A stretch of 64,000 nucleotides of DNA from Aselliscus stoliczkanus (taxonomy: Eukaryota > Chordata > Mammalia > Chiroptera > Hipposideridae): the NCBI GenBank assembly GCA_033961575.1, contig CM066737.1, positions 47,034,771 through 47,098,770 on the forward strand. The letters are read 5' to 3'. Below, in pieces: positions 1 to 11,526 of this stretch. A program made the position numbers and the translations under genes. The number at the start of each line of letters is the position of its first letter. Positions within the stretch are counted from its first letter, which is position 1. A model generated the notes under the pieces. The model made no database searches. It was not told the origin of the DNA and worked only from the letters and a program-made list of their open reading frames with translations.

Positions 1-120
1 ACTTTACTTAGGATAATATCTTCTGGGTATATCCATATTGTCACAAATGGTAAGATTTCCATCTTTCTTATGGTCGAGCAATATTCCATTGTATATTGTA
101 TCACATCTTCCTGATGCAAT
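1..120 (-). mobile_element. Old L1 ORF2 3'-end fragment
   Basis: Read on the minus strand this matches the end of L1 ORF2, where mammalian L1s have the 'caatggaatattgctcgacc'-like segment, seen here at about 65-95. It is diverged and cut by the window edge. Confidence 0.75.
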
Positions 121-198
121 CACTTTTTTTTAAAGCATCTCAGGGCTTTTCATATCTTGATTCCTAAATGGATTCTTCTGTTTTTGTTTTTGTTTCAG

Positions 199-352
199 GT
201 GTACAAATAAATGTAATAGTTAGAAATTTACACCCCTCACAAAGGGATAACACCCAACCAATTTATTACCTCTCTGACACTGTATATAGCTGTTACAATT
301 CTATTGACAATATTTCCTATGCTGTACTCCACATCCAGTGACTATATATGTA
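199..352 (-). mobile_element. L1 3'-UTR fragment
   Basis: The antisense of the L1 3' end is visible: 'caggtgtacaa' at the left, a C/A-rich block, then 'gactatatatgtatata'. The same layout recurs at 34105-34310, 39180-39400 and 58840-59060. Bases 121-198 between this and the preceding fragment are T-rich, with nothing recognisable. Confidence 0.75.
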
Positions 353-387
353 TATATGGACACTTTGGTCAACATTGTTTAAGCAGG

Positions 388-1914
388 AGTTTCTGGTAAG
401 ATGGTGGAATAGATGGATGCTGTGCCAACTGCATCCCAGGATCACACCAAAATTACAAATAATTTATACAACATTCAACCTCAGAAGTCCCCTGAACACT
501 AGATGAACAGAACCTCTAAAAAAGGACATAAAGAGGAGGCCACGTCAAGTCTGATAGGAGGGGTGGAGACAAGAAGGCAAGCTCCGTGGGGGATGACTCA
601 GCAGTGGGGAGGCTTCTCCGGTTGGGGGAGAGACCCTCTGGCCCCACACCGAGCTCCCTATCCCAGAGTTGCTTTGCCATGAAGAGGAGCTCCACAATAC
701 CTGGCAGTAGAAATTAGTGAGGACTTTCTTTACTAGGCTCGGTGAGGCTGAGGGCAGCTGGAGAACCAGTGGGGCCAGCGCACGGGCTCACTCACCAGTG
801 AGCACTCACCCAGTTCCTGGTGGAGGGAATAGCTGTGTGAGCCAGGCCAGGAGTCTGCAGGGACAGACCGAACTGAGGGCCTTTGGTGGGGACCTGGAGG
901 ATTTTGGGACCAGTGATCCCCTGGTGGAGCTAGCATACGAGTAGTGTACAGGAGGGCACCAGTTTTTCAGAGTTGTGCCCTCCCACAGAGGGTCAGGTCC
1001 TGGAGCCCATGGGTCTGGTGAAATTGGCTTAGAAGTGCATGTGTGTATGCGCAGGGATGTGGCCTTGGAGTCCTACCCTCCGCCCTGCTTGTGCTGTGTT
1101 GAAAGGGAAACACTGGGTGGGTGCCCTCTGGCTCCAACAGGCTGCTCACTGAGATGCAGGATGGATCCCGCCATCTTGGGTCCCCGTTGTACGCACTGCT
1201 TGTGCAAATTGCCAGGCTGGGGATTGGCTGTTGGGTTGCTCAGCCTGATCTGCGAGTGGCTGATTGGGACAGGCTGAGACTGGGAGTTATCCTGACAGTG
1301 TTGGGCCAGAAGCTATGTGCCTGCATGATCTGGTCAGGGCTTTGCTGGCAAGTTTGTGTGGGCTGGTTGACGCTGCAGGAATTCTTGCTGCTCTGACTTG
1401 CTTGGGGTCACTGACCACATCCAGTGGTGCCTTGGGGGCGTGCCCTGCCCACCTAAAGCTGTGTTGCCTGAGGCACCCTGAGACCCTGGTGCCTGGCCCC
1501 CACCTCTGCAGGACACAGAGGGTTTTTTTTTTTTTTGCAACAGCAGACAACCCACAACAATCTGTGAGAATTTTTGTAGTGAGCTTGGTTCCAGGGCACA
1601 GAGCAGCTAATTGCAGAAAGCTCCCTCCTAGCCTGAAAGGGAGGCCAGCATAAAACAAATTAAGCCCTTCCCCCCAACAACAGGTGCTGAGTCGCCCAGA
1701 GACTCTCTATTGCTGAGCTAGTGGTCTGCAGAATAAAGAGGACAGAGAGCCCCCCTCATTTTCCCCTTCTTTCCTCTTTTCCTCTTTTTTTCTTTTGATT
1801 TTTCTTCTTTTTTTTCCTCATTCCTTTCTGTTTTCTTTTCTTTTTCTTTTTTTTTTTCTTCTTTCTAGGTGATCTACCAAATACATCGAAGAAATCACAG
1901 AACAACACTCAAAA
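388..1914 (+). promoter_or_regulatory. L1-type 5' UTR of the HAL1-like element
   Basis: Moderately GC-rich sequence colinear with the reverse complement of 60482-61487, including 'caggatcacaccaaaattac' near 438. Known L1 5' UTRs carry an internal RNA polymerase II promoter. No individual binding site was assigned. A pyrimidine-rich stretch (1760-1860) directly precedes ORF1. Confidence 0.55.
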
Positions 1915-2778
1915 AGAGGAAACAAGGAAACATGTCCCAAATAAAGATCAGAAGAAACCTTAGAAATGGATCTAAATGAAACAGATTTATCCAACCTTTC
2001 AGAGACAGAGTTTAGAACACTGATGATAAGAATGTTTAAGGAATTTATCAAGGACGTAAACAAATAAGGAAACCATAAAAAACAACCAATTAAAACTAAA
2101 GAATACAATAACTGAAATTAAGAACACACTCGAAGGAATCACCAGTAGATGAGATGAAGCAGAGGATTGGATCAGCAATTTAGAAGACAAAATAGCAGAA
2201 ATCACTCAGTTGGAGCAAAAAAAAAGAAAATATAAATAAAAAAGAACGAAAATAGTTTAAGAGAGCTGCGGGACAAGATGAAACGCAACAACATTTCATC
2301 ATAGGAATACCAGAAGGAGAAGAGAAGAAACAAGGGGTCGAAAATGTATTTGAAGAAATAATGACTGAAAACTTCCCTACACTGGTGAAGGAAATTGACA
2401 TACAAGCCCAGGAAGTGCAGAGAGTTCCACACAAGCTGAACCCAAACAGGCCCACACCAAGATACATCATAGTTAGAATGGCAAAGGTTAAAGACAAAAA
2501 CAGAATCCTAAATGCAGCAAGAATAAGACAGCTGGTTACATAAAAAGGAACTCCTATAAGACTAACAGCTGACTTGTCTACAGAAACACTGCAGGCCAGA
2601 TGGGAGTGGCAGGAAATATTCCAAGTGATGTAAAATAAGGATCTACATTAGATTCCTCCAGCACGGCTATCACTAAAAATTGAAGGTGAGATAAAGAGCT
2701 ACTCAGAAAAGAATAAGCTTAAGAAATTAACTACCACCAAGCCAGCATTGCAGGAAATGTTAAAAGGGCTTTCTTAAA
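1915..2778 (+). pseudogene. L1 ORF1 (nucleic-acid chaperone) remnant
   Basis: This is colinear with the ORF1 proteins at 43570-44430 and 59608-60481. In the family, ORF1p is a trimeric coiled-coil RNA-binding protein that coats L1 RNA. The N-terminal coiled-coil part lies at ~1930-2240. The conserved 'EVQRVP' and 'NRPTPRYI' segments are readable at 2410-2470, the 'QARWEWQE' helix near 2593 and the terminal 'LQEMLKGLS' before the stop at 2776-2778. The start codon is lost (aagag in place of atggg), and several frameshifts and stops break the frame. Confidence 0.8.
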
Positions 2779-2834
2779 CATGACAAAGGGGAAAACAAGC
2801 TAACCCAGGAAGACCAGGAATACAAATAACAAAA

Positions 2835-3420
2835 TGGCAATACATATGCACCTATCAATAATCATTTTAAATGTGAATGGGCTAAATGTCCTAATCAAAA
2901 GACAGAGAGTGGCTGAGTGGGTAAGAAAATAGGAAACATGTATATGCTATTTATGGATGGAATAAGATATTTCATGCAAATGGAAATGAGAAAAAAAAAA
3001 GCTGGAGTACCAATACTTATTTTCGACAAAATAGACCTTAAAATGACTACAATAAAAGACAAAGAAGGGCACTATAACCCTAATAAACATCTATGTACCC
3101 AACATGGGAACTCCTAATTTCATATAACAGATTTTAACAGCAATAAATACAGAGATCAACAATTACACTATCATAGTAGGGGACCTCAACACCCCATTGT
3201 CAACAATGGGCAGACCTTTTAGACAGAAAATCAACACAGAAAGAGGGGCCTTAAATGACACTTTAGACCAGCTGGACTTCGTTGATATTTTTAGAGCATT
3301 TCACCCTGAAAAAACAGAATATACGTTCTTCTCAAGTACACATGGGATATTTTCCAAGATAGACCACGTTAGGCCACAAAACAATCCTTAGTAAATTTAA
3401 GAAGATTGAAGTCATATCAA
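2835..3420 (+). pseudogene. L1 ORF2 endonuclease-domain remnant
   Basis: It starts at atggcaata, giving the 'LNVNGLN' endonuclease start motif at ~2868, followed by 'INIYVPNMG' and 'IIVGDLNTP' (~3165-3195). In the L1 family this is the AP-like endonuclease that nicks target DNA. It ends after 'KFKKIEVIS' (3415), where the sequence jumps to 3'-UTR. Stops and deletions disrupt it, and no RT motif follows inside this element. Confidence 0.8.
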
Positions 3421-4982
3421 GCGGATATAAAGGAAAATCTGATGGTTGCTGGCTGGGAGGGAGTGGGGATGAGGGAGAGGGGGATGGTTTTGGACAGCAT
3501 AGGTGGGTGACTGCAATATTGCCGCAGGGATATGGTGGCAATTCTGGGAATGTATTTGATAATGTTGTGAAGAGACTGTTATGTTAAGTGAAATAAGTCT
3601 GTCGGAGTAAGACAAATACCATATGATCTCACTTATATGTGGAAGCTGAAAAACTGAATGAACAATAAAAGTAAACAGACTCATAGATATAGATGAAAAA
3701 CTGAGGGTTGCTAGTTGGGAGGGGGTGGGGATAAGGGGGAAGAGGAAGGGATTAGGCAGCATAAATAGAGAACTACAATATTGCCACAGGGATATGAAAC
3801 ACAGTTTGGGGAATATAATAATGTAAAAATTTTGTGGCATGTCAGTTAGTCACGTGTCTTGTTAGGGAGACCACTTCATGAATGAAGTAGAGGCTTGATC
3901 ACTGCACTGTACACCTGAAACTGATGTTGTATAATATTGTATGCCAACTGTAACTGAATATATAGATAGTCACATGATGTGGAGTATACTGTGGAAGGGA
4001 GTCAAAGGAATTGTAATAGATATGCGTGATATGGAAGGGGGAGTGTAGTGGTGAACTGGTGGAGGGGGGTTGTCACTTTGGGGGTAAGGAGTATAACTAT
4101 TGCATTGTGTTGTACACCTGAAACTAATAAAATAAAATGAAATAAAAACGAAAAATCAATGAAACCAAGAGCTGGTTTTTTGAAACGATAAAAAAATCGA
4201 CAAACCCTTAGTCAGACTCACCGAGAAAAAGAGAGAGAGGATCCAAATTAATAAAATCGGAAATGAGAGAGGAAAAGTGACAACAATTACCACAGAAATA
4301 CAAAAAATATTAAGAAAATACTATATGCTAACTATATGCCAACAACTTCAACAATCTGGAAGAAATGGATAAATTTCTAGAAGCATACAATCTACCAAGT
4401 CTGAACCAAAAAGAAAAAGAAACTCTTAACAGACTGATTACTACCAAAGAAATTGAATCAGTAATCAACAGGATTCGAACAAACAAAAGTCCTGGACCAG
4501 ATGGCTTCAGTGGTGAATTTTATAAAATATACAAGAGAAATTAGTTCCTCTTCTCCTCAAACTATTGCAAAAATGCAGAAGGAGGGATGGCTCCCAAGCA
4601 CATTTTATGAGGCCACTATTATTCTGATCCCAAAGTCAGACAAAGATATTAAAAAATAGAAAACTACAGGGCGATATCCCTCCTAATGAACATAGATTGA
4701 AAAATCCTCAAAAACTACTAGCAAACCGAATTCAGCATCACATTAAAAAGATCATACAATATGATCAAGTGGGATTCATTCCTGGTACGCAAGGTTGGAT
4801 CAATATCCGCAAATCAATTAATGCAATACGTAACATTAACCAAATGAAAAATAAAAATCATATGATAATATCAATAGATGCAGAAAAAGCATTTGACAAA
4901 ATCCCTCAGCCGTTTATTATAAAAACTCTAATAAAAGTGGGAATAATGTGATCATATCTCAACATAATAAAGGCCATATATA

Positions 4983-5101
4983 GGGCCGGCTGAGTGGCGC
5001 GGTGGTTAAGCGCTGGCCTTGGAAGCCAGCGGCCCCGGTTCGGTCCCACATATGAGGGCTAGTAACACTGCCCTCAAAAAAAAAAACAAAAAAACAGATC
5101 A
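4983..5101 (+). mobile_element. Short tRNA-related SINE
   Basis: This is a clean example of the window's main short SINE. It has a tRNA-like head with an A-box-like 'gtggcgcggtgg', a possible anticodon arm (GCTGGC...GCCAGC), a B-box 'ggttcgg', then 'cactgccctc' and an A-rich tail. A ~16-bp target duplication (aataaaggccatatat) flanks it at 4966-4982 and 5102-5117, so it inserted into the L1 ORF2. Confidence 0.9.
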
Positions 5102-7363
5102 AATAAAGGCCATATATGATCAGCCCACAGTAAACATCGTACTCAATGGGGAAAAGATACAACCAGTCCTCTTAAGATCAGGAACAAGTCAAGGTTGCCC
5201 ACTTTTACATTTTTATTCAACATTGTTCTGGAAGTTCTAGCCACAGGAATCAGACAAGAAAAAGAAATAGAAGGCATCCAAATTGGGAAGGAAGATGCAA
5301 AATTGTCATTATTTGCAAATGACATGATGCTATATATGCAGAACCCAAAGATTTCACTAAAAACTATTAGAACTGATAAATGAATTAATAAAGTAGCAGG
5401 ATACAAAATTAGTATTCAGAAATCAGTTGCATTTGTATACACCAATAATTAATTATCAGAAGAAGAAATCAGGAAATCAATCCCTTTTCCAATTGCTTCA
5501 AAAACAATAAAATATCCAGGAATAAATTTAACCAAAGAAGTAAAAGACCTCTACTCAGAAAATTATAAGACATTGAAGAGAGAAATCAAAGATATAAATA
5601 AATGGAAACAAATACCATGCTCGTGGCGAGGAACAATTAATATAGTTAAAATACCAGTACTACCTAAGGCAATATATAGATTCAGCACAATCCTTATCAA
5701 ATTACCAATTACGTTTTTCATAGACGAAGAACATATAATCCTAAAATTCATATGGAACCATAAAAGACCCCAAATAGCCACAGCAATCTTGAGAAAGAAG
5801 AACAAAGTGGGAGGTATGCTACCTGACATCAAATCATACTCCAAGGCTATAGTAATCAAAACAGCATGGTATTGGCACACACACACAAAAAACAGTTACA
5901 TAGATCTTGGAGCAGAATAAAGACCCCAGAAATAAATCCATGCCTTTATGGTCACTTAATCTATGAAAATGGAAGCAAAAATTTACACTGGGGTAAAGAC
6001 AGTATACTTAATAAATGGTGCTGGGGTAACTTGACAGACACACACAAAAGAAAAAAAGAAAGAAACTGGACCACCTTTTTACACCATATATGAGAATAAA
6101 TTCAAAATGGACTAAGGTCTTAAATATAAGACCTGAAACCCTAAAACTCCTAGAAGAAAATATAGGAGGTAAATTTGTTGATATTATTCTCAGTAATATT
6201 TTTACTGATATATACCCTTGGGCAAGCAAAGGAAAAGAAAAAATAAGCTTCAGGGATTACATCAAATCAAAAACTTTTTCACAGCAAAGGAAACCATCAA
6301 TAAAACTAAAAGGTATCCTGCTTAATGGGAGAAGATATTTATCAATGACACATCTGATAAGAGGTAGGTTCCAAAATTTAAAAAAAAAATCTCATACAAC
6401 TCAACATCAAAAAACCAAACACAATTAAAAAATGGGTATCGACATGAAGAGACATTTCTCTAAACAGGACATACAAATAATCAACCAACAGAAATATGGA
6501 AAAATATTCAACATCACTATTTATTATAGAAATGAAAATAAAAACTACAATGAGATACCACCTCACACTGGTCAGAATGGCTGTCATCAATAAATCAACA
6601 AAAAAGTGATGGCGAGGTTGTGGAGAAAAGGGAAACCTGGTGCACTGTTGGTGGGATTGCAGATTGGTGCAGCCATTATGGTAATCAGTATGGAGGTATC
6701 TGAAAAACTTGGAAATGGAACTACCTTATGACCCAGCATTTCCACTCTTGGGTATCTATCCAGAGAAACCCAAGATGCTAATTTGAAAAAATATATGCAC
6801 CCCTATGTTTATCACAGCACTATTCACAATAGCCAAGACTTGGAAACAACAGAAATGCTCATCAATCGATGACTGGATTAAGAAACTGTGGTACATTTAT
6901 ACAATGGTGTGTCACTCAGCTATAAAGAAGAATGAAATCTTACCATTTGCAAGGATATGGATGGACTTAGAGAACATTATGCTGAGTGAAATAAGTCAGT
7001 CAGAGAAAGAAAAATACCATATGATCTCACTTACGTGAAGACTCTAAAAAACTTAATGAACAAGCAAAGTAAACAGAAATAGTCTCAGAGATACAGAGGA
7101 AAAACTGATAGTTGCTAGTTGGGAGGGGGGTAGGGATAAGGGAGAAGGGGAAGAGATTAGACAGCATAAATAAGTAACTACAATATTGCCACAGGGATAT
7201 GAAAGACAGTTCGAGGAATATAATTAATAGTGTTGTAAATATTTTGTAGGGTGTTACATTGTCACTTGTCTTGTTAGAGAAACCACTTCATGGATGGGGT
7301 AGAGGCTTGATCACTGCACAGTACAGCTGAAGCTGATGTTGTATAATATTGTATGTCAACTAT

Positions 7364-7370
<7 letters not shown>

Positions 7371-7414
<44 letters not shown>
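7371..7414. repeat. (TA)n microsatellite
   Basis: Uninterrupted TA dinucleotides at the point in the L1 3' UTR where 'aattgaatatata' normally occurs. The same seed has expanded independently at 38340-38382. Confidence 0.95.
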
Positions 7415-7417
<3 letters not shown>

Positions 7418-7573
7418 ATGGGACGTGGAGTATAGTGGGGAATGGAGACAAAGGAATTGTAAAAGATACGTATGATATCGGGGAGTAGTGGGGTGGCGGA
7501 TTGGGGTAGGGGCGTTGTCACTTTGAGGGGTAAAAAGTATAACTATTGCACTCTGTTGTACACCTGAAACTAA

Positions 7574-7577
7574 CAAA

Positions 7578-7612
<35 letters not shown>

Positions 7613-7614
7613 AT
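7574..7614. repeat. (AAAT)n tail of L1
   Basis: Ten or so AAAT units directly after 'cacctgaaactaac'. It forms the 3' tail of the L1 at 4150-7614. Confidence 0.9.
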
Positions 7615-8251
7615 ACTGTGGTACTTTTATACAACAGAGTATTACCTGGCCATAGAAAGAATGAAATGCTACCATTTCCAACGACATAGATGCACCTAGA
7701 GAATATTATGCTAAGTGAAATAAGTTATAATTGAGAAAGACAAATGCCATGCATTCTCACTTATATGTGAAATCTAAAAATCAGAATAAATAACAAACAA
7801 AAGAGAAATAGGGCTGGCCAAGTGGCTCAGTTGGTTAAGAACTTGCTCAATAGTGTGAGCTGAGCTCTGAGCAACAGCAGTTCAATGCCCAGCCTGAGCT
7901 GAGCAGCCGCTGAGTTGCCAACAGGTGGCAGTATGGCTCAGCTAAAAAAAAAAAAAGAAATACACTCATAGATACAAAGAACAAACTGATGGTTGCTAGA
8001 TGGGAGGGGTGAGAATGGGGAAATGGTAAATGTTTGGAAAGTAGAACATTAGTAGTCACATTATAGTCACATGGATATGACATACAGTTTGAGGGATATA
8101 ATCAATAATGTTGTAAATATTATGCAGGCTGCCAGATGGGCACTGGACTTATTAGGGAGAACACTACATAGACTGTGTAGATGCCTGATCACTGCTCTAT
8201 ACACCTGATGCTGAAATTGAATAACATTGAATGTCAAGTATAATTATATAC
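7615..8251 (+). mobile_element. Older L1 3' end
   Basis: The ORF2 C-terminal end ('atgctaagtgaaataag' at 7709) is followed by a diverged 3' UTR ending 'aagtataattatata'. The element is more diverged than its left neighbour and carries a SINE at 7811-7957. Confidence 0.8.
7811..7957 (+). mobile_element. tRNA-related SINE
   Basis: Head 'gggctggccaagtggctcag', a body containing 'gagctgagcagccgctgag', and an A13 tail. A short duplication (agaaata) lies on both sides. It belongs to the composite-SINE branch rather than the 'ccctcaaaa' branch. Confidence 0.85.
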
Positions 8252-8425
8252 AGACGTGCCAAATAAATTTATACACATTTTAAGAAAGGAAAACTGTATT
8301 AAAATATAATATTCAATATATAACATTAACAAAAGATGAATACAAGTCACTTCTATTCCGCAATTACAAGAGGTGTGCAAAGTTGTTACCATCAGTGTTC
8401 AGATACTTCTGATTATGGCAAACTA
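8252..8425 (+). mobile_element. Mariner-like MITE, 5' part only
   Basis: It starts 'cagacgtgccaaataaa' directly after a TA and aligns over ~170 bp with 30926-31110 (both have 'aagatgaatacaagtcac' and 'tatggcaaactact'). The right terminal repeat seen at 31130-31153 is missing here. The neighbouring minus-strand L1 tail begins where it breaks off. Confidence 0.65.
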
Positions 8426-8509
8426 CTACGTAAGCAATATTTTTTTTGTTGTTATTTTTTTCTAATTCTTTTATTGTGAAATATACATTTAAAAAAAATT
8501 AGATTCAGG

Positions 8510-10396
8510 GCTGGTGTCTTCAGTTCACATGTGGTGACGGTGGAGGCACGTTGTAGCTACTAACTCTCCCGCCACATTACGACTTCCATCCAGTATGAAG
8601 CGTCCGAAGTTAAAGAAAGCAAGTAAACGCATGACCTGCCATAAGCGGTATAAGATCCAAAAAAAAGGTTTGAGAACAACATCGAAAATTGAGGAAGGAG
8701 GCTAAGAAACTGGGCCACAAGAAGCCTAGGAAAGACCTGGGAGTTCCAAACAGTGCTCCCTTTAAGGAGGCTCTTCTTCGGGAAGTTGAGCTAAAGAAAC
8801 AGAGGCTTGAAGAACTAAAACAGCAGCAGAAACTTGACAGGCAGAAAGAACAGGAAAAGAAAAGAAAACTTGACACGAACTCTGGTGTTGAGTCATCTAA
8901 CGTGGAACCTGTGAAGGAGGAATTTGGGCAATGCAACACTAAGAACAAAGCCAAGTCGGGCAAACAGAATCCAAAGAAGTTGTATTGTCAGGAACTTAAA
9001 AAGGTGGTTGAAGCCTCAGATGTTGTGCTGGAAGTGTTGGATGGCAGAGATCCTCTTGGTTGCAGGTGTCCCCAGGTAGACGAGGCCATTGCCCAGGGTG
9101 GACAGAAAAGGCTGGTACTTATACTAAATAAATCAGATTTGGTACCAAAGGAAAATCTGGAGAACTGGCTGAATTATTTGAAGAAGGAATTGCCAACAGT
9201 GGTGTTCAAAGCCTCAACAAATCTGAAGGGCAAGGGGAAGATAACCAAGGTAAAGAGGAAAGCTGCTCCATTCAAAAGTGAAGTCTGCATTGGGAAAGAA
9301 GGTCTTATGAAGCTTCTTAGAGGTTTTCAGGAGACTTTGGGCAAAGCTATTCAGGTTGGAGTAATTTTTTTCCCAAATGTGGGGAAAAGCAGTACCATCA
9401 ATAGCTTAAAACAAGAACGGATATGTAATGTTGGTGTATCCATGGGGCTTACAAGGAGCATGCAGGCTGTCCTCCTGGACAAACAAATCACAATCATAGA
9501 TAGTCCAAGTTTCATTGTGTCTCCACTTAACTTTCCCACTACACTTGCTCTGAGAAGTCCAACAAAGATTGAAGTACTAAAACCAGTAGAGGCTGCCAGT
9601 GCCATCCTGTCCTAGGCTGACACACGACACTTAGTACTGAAATTCACTGTCCCAGACTTTAAGAATTCTCTGGAATTCTTTACTTTTCTTGCACAGAAAA
9701 GAGGACTGCACCAAAAGGGTGGAAGCCCAAATGTAGAAATTGCTGCCAAACTGCTGTGGTCTCAGTGGACAGGTGGCTCCTGAGGTTACTATTGCCATCC
9801 CCCTGCATCCTGGACTCTTTCTCCACATTTTAATGAGAGTATTGTGATGGACATGAAGTGGGGCTTTAATCTGGAAGAACTAGAAAAGAACAATGCACAC
9901 AGCATACAAGCCATCAGGGGCCCTCGTTTAGCCAATAGCATCCTTTTCCAGTCCTCCGGTCTGACAAATGGAATAACAGAGGAAAAGGACGTAAGTGAAG
10001 AATTGCCAAAACAGAAAGAGAGGAAGCAGGAAGTGGGGGGAGGACTATGAAGACATGGATAATGACCAGGAAAGTGTTGATGAAGCCAGTGAAAAGAGCT
10101 CAGATATGTCCCCTGCAAAAGAGGCCTGGGAGGTACTGCATGAAGAGTCTCAAGCAGATGAACAATCTGCACGATGTTATGTCTTGGATAAAATGACTCA
10201 AGAGGAAGATGATGCTTATGACTTCAGTACAGGCTATGTGTAACAATTTTGTCCTCTTAAAAGTTTTTTTTTTAAACATTTTGAACAGAGTCCTACTTTG
10301 TTCTAAGTATGATGTACCAGGTCGTTTCCAGTGTGACATAAGCTGTGTAAATTTTGTAAAGATGTATGATAAATTCATTAAAAAAATAGATTCAGG
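8510..10396 (+). pseudogene. GNL3P: GNL3 (nucleostemin) processed pseudogene
   Basis: This is an intronless copy of GNL3, a nucleolar GTPase of the circularly permuted YlqF/YawG family. ATG is at 8595 (MKRPKLKKASKRM), the original stop is TAA at 10241-10243, and the coding span would be ~549 codons, the normal length. The basic N-terminal and coiled-coil part is followed by G4 NKSD (~9127), G1 with FFPNVGKSS where the family has GFPNVGKSS (~9367), and G3 DSPS (~9500). Lesions are a one-base insertion in an A-run near 8660, CAG to TAG at 9613-9615, and at least one further frameshift near 10025. About 85 bp of 5' UTR and a 3' UTR with a short A-run are retained. A target duplication (about aaaaaatagattcagg) at 8493-8509 and 10380-10396 shows L1-mediated retroposition into an L1 3' UTR. 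The longest open segment (8689-9615) is only a relic. Confidence 0.95.
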
Positions 10397-10506
10397 TGTA
10401 CAATACAGTGCAATAGTTATACTTTTTACCCTTAAAAGTGAAAACCCCCTCCCCAAATCACCACCCCACTCCCCCCGCATATCATACATATCAATTACAA
10501 TCCACT

Positions 10507-10699
10507 CACTGTAGCTCACTGCAGCAGGGGCCACAGCCATGCCGTCCCGGGAACTCACAACAGTCCAGCTCCAGGTGGAGCTGCTGTTCACCATCTCAGC
10601 TGCAGAGGGCAGCATCACTGGCCCTCACACATGGGATCCGAACCGGGGCAACCGGCGTCCCAAGCCAGCTTCAACCAAAGCACCACTCGGCCGGCCTTC
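10507..10699 (-). mobile_element. Composite-type SINE
   Basis: On the minus strand it starts 'ggccggccgagtggtgcttt' at 10699, with 'ccggttcgga' at ~10635 and a GC-rich body ('cagctccacctggagctgga'). It has no clear A tail and sits at the internal gap of the surrounding L1. Confidence 0.8.
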
Positions 10700-10885
10700 T
10701 TGTATATCTTTTTCTTGATGAGTCTACCTAAAGGTTTGTCAATTTTGTGTGTCTTTTCAAAAAACCAAGTCTTGGTTTCATTGATCTTTTGCATTGTTTT
10801 TTTGGTTTCTATTTTGTTTATTTCTGTTGTGATCTTTATTATTTCCTCTCTTGTACTCCCTTTGGGCATTTTACTGTTCTTTTTC

Positions 10886-11526
10886 TGTTGCGTCCAGCAC
10901 GAGAGAGCAGTGGGAGAGCGAGAAGGGATGGCAAAATGTTAAGAAAGAGAGACAATGCATGTGGTGCCAGGGGACTCAAGTCTCATGGACTGAGCCCCAA
11001 ATTGTGCCTACGTGCTCCTTTTATTGTCTCTCACACAAGAAAGTATCAAAGTATCTTCCACGGTCTGTGAGTCTCATATATGAGAACTTAGCTCAGGGCC
11101 AAATCACCCATGCCTGCAGGCTGCCATTACAGAAAGTCCCATGATCTACTTACATGCACCTCCCTAAGAGACTGAAACCTCTTATGCCGAAACTCACTGA
11201 TAGGATTACACGGAGGACAGATGTTATCACATCATTAAGCCCATAAGCTGACTGTCAGCTCTAAGACTGGGTCTGTGCCCACTCTCATCAACTCTGTGAT
11301 TTCTCCTTATGGAGCCCATGTGACTGTGCCTGTCTTAGGTTGTTCCTTCCTTGAGGAATCTTATTTGTCTTTGACTAACCAGCCATCTTGTGGGACCTAA
11401 TAGGGATACAAACAGAGTAGGTATAATGTTAAAGCAATGTCCCTAAAAGGATCTGTATTTATAGACACTCTACTCTTTATGGGAAGGTACATGGGGGACA
11501 GACGGGTAGGCTGCTGCATGGCAACA
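10886..11526 (-). mobile_element. Solo LTR of a class II (betaretrovirus-like) endogenous retrovirus
   Basis: A 641-bp element bounded by TGTTGC...GCAACA. It is flanked by a perfect 6-bp duplication, TTTTTC, at 10880-10885 and 11527-11532, and interrupts L1 ORF2 sequence that is colinear on both sides. TG...CA ends and a 6-bp duplication fit class II ERVs. On the minus strand an AATAAA (11020-11025) lies ~135 bp before the LTR 3' end. No internal viral sequence, primer site or coding region is present, as expected after LTR-LTR recombination. The family name is not determined. Confidence 0.85.

Larger units (their letters stand above)
388..4140 (+). mobile_element. Rearranged HAL1-like L1 element (5' UTR, ORF1, ORF2 5' part, duplicated 3' end)
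   Basis: The element starts with the L1 5'-end motif 'aagatggtggaatag' at 398, has a ~1.5-kb 5' UTR, a decayed ORF1 (1915-2778) and the first ~190 codons of ORF2. It then jumps at 3421 directly to 3'-UTR sequence. A first partial 3'-UTR copy (3421-3580) is followed by the ORF2 C-terminal end plus a second, complete 3' UTR (3585-4140). The reverse-strand element at 58836-61487 has the same ORF2/3'-UTR junction and the same doubled 3' UTR, so this arrangement was probably present in a common source copy. The reverse transcriptase region is missing, so it could only have moved in trans. It resembles published half-L1 (HAL1) elements in plan. Membership of a named family is not shown. Confidence 0.7.
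4150..7614 (+). mobile_element. 5'-truncated L1 with ORF2 pseudogene and 3' UTR
   Basis: It begins in the middle of ORF2 ('[10 protein letters not shown]') right after the A-rich end of the preceding element, so it probably inserted into that tail. The RT domain is recognisable but eroded: 'PRDGFSGEF'-like text near 4497, '[13 protein letters not shown]' at ~4866, and 'LFANDMMLYM' at ~5307, where the catalytic F/YADD has become ANDM. The C-terminal region runs to ~7040, then a 3' UTR with a G-rich tract (7480-7540). It ends in (AAAT)n at 7574-7614. A SINE at 4983 splits it. Stops and frameshifts show that it is dead. Confidence 0.85.

Noticed and set aside
4983..5094. tRNA gene calls from SINE heads (also at 18181, 25965, 28990 and others)
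   Set aside because: The repeated elements have A tails and target duplications and lack proper acceptor stems. They are tRNA-related SINEs.
8689..9615. Long open frame (308 codons) as a functional GTPase gene
   Set aside because: It is part of an intronless GNL3 copy with an upstream frameshift, a premature stop, downstream frameshifts and flanking target duplications. The glycine before FPNVGKSS is also replaced.
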